Assembly (NCBI GenBank): GCA_025350985.1
Contig: JANXWU010000417.1
Span: 1-7,799, forward strand
Direction of reading: 5' to 3'
Origin: Spartobacteria bacterium
GTDB taxonomy: Bacteria > Verrucomicrobiota > Verrucomicrobiia > Chthoniobacterales > Chthoniobacteraceae
Length of the DNA: 7,799 nt
The notes below the pieces were generated by a model that was not told the origin of the DNA, made no database searches, and saw only the letters and a program-made list of their open reading frames with translations. The position numbers were made by a program, and so were the translations under genes. This document shows, piece after piece, positions 5,765-7,799 of this stretch (positions within the stretch are counted from its first letter, which is position 1; every line of letters begins with the position of its first letter).

Positions 5765-6976
5765 ATGGCTCTCGTTGTCCAGAAATATGGCGGCACTTCG
5801 GTCGGAAATCCCGAGCGAATCAAGAATGTCGCGCGCCGGATTATCGAGACCCAGCAGGCGGGCCATCAAGTGGTCACGGTCGTGTCCGCGATGTCGGGCG
5901 TGACCGACGGATTGATCAAGCTTGCGCGCGAGGTTTCGCACGCGCCGACGGAACGCGAGATGGACGTGCTCCTCGCCACCGGCGAGCAGACGACGATCGC
6001 GCTCACGGCCATGGCCATCAACGCGATGGGCCACAAAGCCGTGTCGCTGACCGGCGCGCAGGCGGGCATCGTGACGGACGGTTTTCACACGAAGGCGAAG
6101 ATCGCGAACATCACGCCGAAGCAACTGAAACAGCATCTCGACGATGGCTGCATTTGCATCGTCGCTGGTTTTCAGGGGCAGACGGCCGAGGGAAAAATCA
6201 CGACGCTCGGACGCGGCGGTTCGGACCTCACAGCCATCGCAATCGCCTCCGCGATCAAGGCGGACATTTGCCAGATTTACACGGACGTGGACGGCGTTTA
6301 CACCTGCGACCCGCGCGTCGTGCCGGACGCACGCAAGATCGAAGCGCTCAGCTACGACGAGATGCTGGAAATGGCGTCGAGCGGGTCGAAGGTGATGCAG
6401 TCGCGCTCGGTCGAGTTCGCAAAAAAATTCGGCGTCGTCTTCGAGGTGCGCAGCAGTTTTAACAACAATCCGGGAACCATCGTGAAAGAAGAAACCAAAG
6501 GCATGGAAGACGTCGTCGTGCGCGGCGTCTCGATCGAACGCAACCAGGCCAAAGTCACCGTGCTCAATGTGCCGGATCAGCCGGGCATCGCGTCGAAAAT
6601 TTTCAACACGATTGCCGCCGCCAACCTCACCATCGACGTGATCGTGCAGAATATTTCGACGGCGGGGACGACGGATATTTCGTTTACTTTGAACAAGGAC
6701 GATCTGCCGAAAGCGCAGGCGGCGCTCGATCCGGTGGTGCGGGAAATCGGCGGCGGCTTGAGCGCGCAGGACGGCATTGCCAAGCTCAGTGTCGTCGGCA
6801 TCGGGATGCGCTCGCATTCGGGCGTCGCGGCGAAAATGTTCGAGGCGCTCAGCCGGGGTGGCATCAATATTCGGATGATTTCCACCTCGGAAATCAAGAT
6901 TGCCGTGATCATCGACGAGGCGAAAATCAACGACGCGGCGAAGCTGGCGCACGAGGCGTTTGGGCTCGGAGCGTGA
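5765..6976 (+). CDS. lysC: Aspartate kinase (aspartokinase), alpha subunit
   Basis: Aspartokinase phosphorylates aspartate to 4-aspartyl phosphate, the entry step for lysine, diaminopimelate, threonine and methionine. The 403-residue protein has an amino-acid kinase domain (about 1-240) and two ACT domains (about 250-403), the architecture of the Corynebacterium/Bacillus/Pseudomonas type. QKYGGTSVG (6-14) binds ATP phosphate. LLATGEQ (69-75), GRGGSDLTA (149-157) and [13 protein letters not shown] (172-184) are the substrate and nucleotide motifs. QNIS (295-298) and TTDISFT (302-308) form the allosteric ACT region where feedback-insensitive mutants of the C. glutamicum enzyme map, so control by lysine and/or threonine is likely. 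The frame extends back to a TTG at 5696, but [12 protein letters not shown] at the ATG (5765) is the conserved N-terminus. An AAGG 12 nt upstream is a weak ribosome site. The gene is divergent from the lipid operon and 2.3 kb from thrC. Confidence 0.97.
   Translation: MALVVQKYGGTSVGNPERIKNVARRIIETQQAGHQVVTVVSAMSGVTDGLIKLAREVSHAPTEREMDVLLATGEQTTIALTAMAINAMGHKAVSLTGAQAGIVTDGFHTKAKIANITPKQLKQHLDDGCICIVAGFQGQTAEGKITTLGRGGSDLTAIAIASAIKADICQIYTDVDGVYTCDPRVVPDARKIEALSYDEMLEMASSGSKVMQSRSVEFAKKFGVVFEVRSSFNNNPGTIVKEETKGMEDVVVRGVSIERNQAKVTVLNVPDQPGIASKIFNTIAAANLTIDVIVQNISTAGTTDISFTLNKDDLPKAQAALDPVVREIGGGLSAQDGIAKLSVVGIGMRSHSGVAAKMFEALSRGGINIRMISTSEIKIAVIIDEAKINDAAKLAHEAFGLGA
6503..6976 (+). other. Possible internal start encoding an aspartokinase beta subunit
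   Basis: An in-frame ATG at 6503 (codon 247 of lysC) would give a 157-residue protein made only of the two ACT domains, starting MEDVVVRGV. In C. glutamicum and B. subtilis, lysC makes a separate beta subunit from an in-frame internal start, and from memory the Corynebacterium beta N-terminus (MEEAVLTGV) aligns with this one. The bases before the ATG are purine-rich (GAAAGAAGAAACCAAAGGC), but no well-spaced Shine-Dalgarno stands out. Some aspartokinases conserve this Met without using it. Confidence 0.4.
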
Positions 6977-6984
6977 GCGGATTG

Positions 6985-7007
6985 CTTACTTCCATCGGCA
7001 AAGTAAG
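6985..7007 (+). promoter_or_regulatory. Hairpin overlapping the hicB ribosome binding site
   Basis: CTTACTT (6985-6991) and AAGTAAG (7001-7007) are perfect complements around a 9-nt loop. The right arm contains most of TAAGGTG (7004-7010), the best Shine-Dalgarno candidate for the hicB GTG at 7016. The folded RNA would hide that site. It lies 8 nt after the lysC stop with no T-run behind it, so it does not look like a lysC terminator. It could also be a DNA operator for hicBA. Confidence 0.35.
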
Positions 7008-7015
7008 GTGATCGC

Positions 7016-7291
7016 GTGAACTTGAAGATCGGTTACACGGCGCAGTTGTGGCGAGAAGGGAATCAATTCATCGCGCACGCGATGCCATTGGATGTGGCGA
7101 GCAGTGGGGAAACTCCGGAACTAGCACGACAAGCACTCGATGAAGCTGTTCGTTTGTTCCTGACCACGGCGAGCGAACACGGAACACTGGAAGAAATGCT
7201 TCAGGACGCAGGATATCAATTCGATGAGGGCGAATGGAATAGCCCTGAAATTTTTGCGGTCGAACGAAACGCGGCGGTCTTAAGCGTTTAG
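7016..7291 (+). CDS. hicB: HicB-family antitoxin, short form
   Basis: HicB antitoxins bind and neutralise the HicA mRNA interferase. The 91-residue protein shows the HicB core: YTAQLWREGNQFIAHAMPLDV (residues 7-27), then SSGETPELARQALDEAV (29-45), which matches the degraded RNase-H-like fold of the family, with an acidic tail. It lacks the C-terminal helix-turn-helix or ribbon-helix-helix domain found in longer HicBs such as the 138-residue E. coli protein, so direct self-repression through its own DNA-binding domain is doubtful. The start is a GTG, chosen because TAAGGTG sits 5-7 nt upstream and the family sequence begins here. It lies 39 bp after lysC in the same direction, so read-through from lysC is possible. 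The cognate HicA gene follows 69 bp downstream, which supports the assignment. Confidence 0.85.
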   Translation: MNLKIGYTAQLWREGNQFIAHAMPLDVASSGETPELARQALDEAVRLFLTTASEHGTLEEMLQDAGYQFDEGEWNSPEIFAVERNAAVLSV

Positions 7292-7298
7292 TTTTTTT
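7263..7298 (+). terminator. Terminator- or attenuator-like hairpin between hicB and hicA
   Basis: AAACGC (7267-7272) pairs with GCGTTT (7284-7289). The stem can continue across one mismatch with AAC (7263-7265) and GTT (7291-7293). A run of seven T follows at 7292-7298, partly in the stem. This has the shape of a weak intrinsic terminator overlapping the end of hicB. If active, it would lower toxin mRNA relative to antitoxin mRNA. The stem is AT-rich and the loop is 11 nt, so it may be inefficient or not functional. Confidence 0.3.
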
Positions 7299-7360
7299 CA
7301 GGTTCCCAGCGTTTCCACGGTGGCCTGACAAAACAATTCAAGGCTTGCGGGAATTTTCTC

Positions 7361-7594
7361 ATGCCCAAGTTTGCGCCTGTTCATTGGAAAACATTGGAGC
7401 GTATTTTTCTCCAAGCAGGATTTCGATTCATCCGCCAGGAAGGCAGCCATCGTTCATACACCCTCGAGGAGGTGGTGCGTCCCGTGGTGATTCCAGCTTA
7501 TCGGGAGGTTCCGGTTTTCATCATTCGCAACAATCTGAAAACGGCGGGAATCAGCCGCGACGAGTATTTTCGGCTGCTTGATGAATGCCGCTGA
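7361..7594 (+). CDS. hicA: HicA-family mRNA interferase toxin
   Basis: HicA toxins are small double-stranded-RNA-binding-fold proteins that cleave mRNA and stop growth when not bound by HicB. The 77-residue protein matches the family in size and layout. An N-terminal helix region (WKTLERIFLQAGFRFIRQE) leads to GSH at 28-30, whose H30 is the family's catalytic histidine. A beta segment with VVIPAYREVP (42-51) follows, then the C-terminal FIIRNNLKTAGISRDEYFRLL. The ATG at 7361 has a modest GGGAA at 7349-7353, 7 nt upstream. It follows hicB by 69 bp, a wide gap for a toxin-antitoxin pair, and comes after the antitoxin; the well-known E. coli operon has the toxin first. The catalytic His and full length suggest it is intact. 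Confidence 0.85.
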   Translation: MPKFAPVHWKTLERIFLQAGFRFIRQEGSHRSYTLEEVVRPVVIPAYREVPVFIIRNNLKTAGISRDEYFRLLDECR

Positions 7595-7670
7595 AGCTCC
7601 CACCGGAAAATCCACAACAGCAACCCGGCAAATGCGATGAGGACGCCTGCAACGAAAAGCTATTTTCCGA

Positions 7671-7689
7671 TTTCGTGCATTGCACGAAA
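7671..7689. repeat. Perfect 19-bp palindrome
   Basis: TTTCGTGCA (7671-7679), one central T, and TGCACGAAA (7681-7689) form a perfect inverted repeat with 9-bp arms. It lies 76 bp after the hicA stop and 2 bp beyond the stop of the possible minus-strand gene at 7692. No T-run follows on the plus strand. On the minus strand it is followed by ATCGGAAAATAGCTTTT, not a clean U-tract. The minus strand also repeats TTCGTG just before it. It could be a regulator site, a transcription end signal for the minus-strand gene, or part of a dispersed intergenic repeat. Confidence 0.45.
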
Positions 7690-7691
7690 CC

Positions 7692-7799
7692 TCAACACGA
7701 AGCCGCTGCGCAGCTCGACGGCTGCGGCACGAGATCGAGTTCTGCGAGCAGGGCGCGGTCGTCATCGACGCCGGGATTTTTTGCGGTGAGCAGTTTGTC
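7692..7799 (-). CDS. Possible C-terminal end of an unidentified minus-strand gene (5' end outside window)
   Basis: Reading the minus strand in from the window edge gives 35 residues, KLLTAKNPGVDDDRALLAELDL followed by a Ser/Ala/Cys-rich tail, and then TGA. The composition of the first two thirds looks protein-like. The second minus frame stays open through hicA and reads as a shadow, and the third is closed early. I do not recognise a family. A palindrome sits just past the stop. The stretch is too short to exclude chance. Confidence 0.3.
   Translation of the reverse strand, partial: DKLLTAKNPGVDDDRALLAELDLVPQPSSCAAASC

Noticed and set aside
5699..6952. A 417-codon minus-strand frame almost exactly opposite lysC
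   Set aside because: Antisense frames are often open opposite GC-rich genes. The translation is Asp/His/Arg-rich with no recognisable domain, and lysC is certain.
7604..7669. Inverted repeat CGGAAAAT (7604-7611) and ATTTTCCG (7662-7669)
   Set aside because: The 8-bp AT-rich arms are 50 nt apart with no supporting inner stem or T-run, so chance is likely.
7454..7765. A 103-codon minus-strand frame over the end of hicA
   Set aside because: It is antisense to hicA, lacks any domain and is rich in Arg/Cys/Ser. The other minus frame at 7692-7799 looks more protein-like.

Overview
The window is GC-rich (roughly 60 % by eye) bacterial chromosomal DNA with tightly packed genes and ATGA stop/start overlaps. 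The proteins and the style of intergenic repeats (GTCATTCTGAGCGCAG-type inverted repeats, GGACGGCT...AGCCGTCC hairpins, a GGTCTGTGACC remnant) suggest a Verrucomicrobiota-like organism. That assignment is an inference from remembered similarity, with moderate confidence, and was not checked by search. 

Layout: (1) 1-540, the 3' end of nadB (L-aspartate oxidase, NAD synthesis), plus strand. (2) 541-1083, a non-coding stretch of about 540 bp made largely of repeat-like, hairpin-forming DNA, including a ~186-bp imperfect palindrome at 842-1027. (3) 1084-3449, hom and thrC, translationally coupled by an ATGA overlap. (4) 3480-5664 on the minus strand, a three-gene phospholipid operon read in the order CDP-alcohol phosphatidyltransferase, PlsC-type acyltransferase, CdsA-type cytidylyltransferase. 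Each junction is again an ATGA overlap, and the operon converges on thrC with a 30-bp gap. (5) 5765-6976, lysC (aspartokinase), divergent from the lipid operon across a 100-bp shared regulatory gap. (6) 7016-7594, a hicB-hicA toxin-antitoxin pair in antitoxin-first order. (7) 7595-7799, a non-coding stretch with a perfect 19-bp palindrome, followed by what may be the C-terminal end of a minus-strand gene running off the window. 

Functionally, LysC makes aspartyl phosphate from aspartate, Hom makes homoserine and ThrC makes threonine. The kinase and the last branch enzymes therefore sit within 6 kb, separated by the lipid operon. NadB also consumes aspartate, so four genes here act on aspartate or products derived from it. 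The lipid operon encodes a possible self-contained route: PlsC makes phosphatidic acid, CdsA converts it to CDP-diacylglycerol, and the CDP-alcohol phosphatidyltransferase transfers the phosphatidyl group to an unidentified alcohol. 

Most of the window is ordinary core metabolism. The points most worth a second look are the CDP-alcohol transferase, which has Asn at two of the canonical metal-binding Asp positions, its dedicated three-gene operon, the large palindrome upstream of hom, the probable internal beta-subunit start in lysC, and the regulatory structures around hicBA. I saw no tRNA, rRNA, CRISPR array, insertion sequence or origin.
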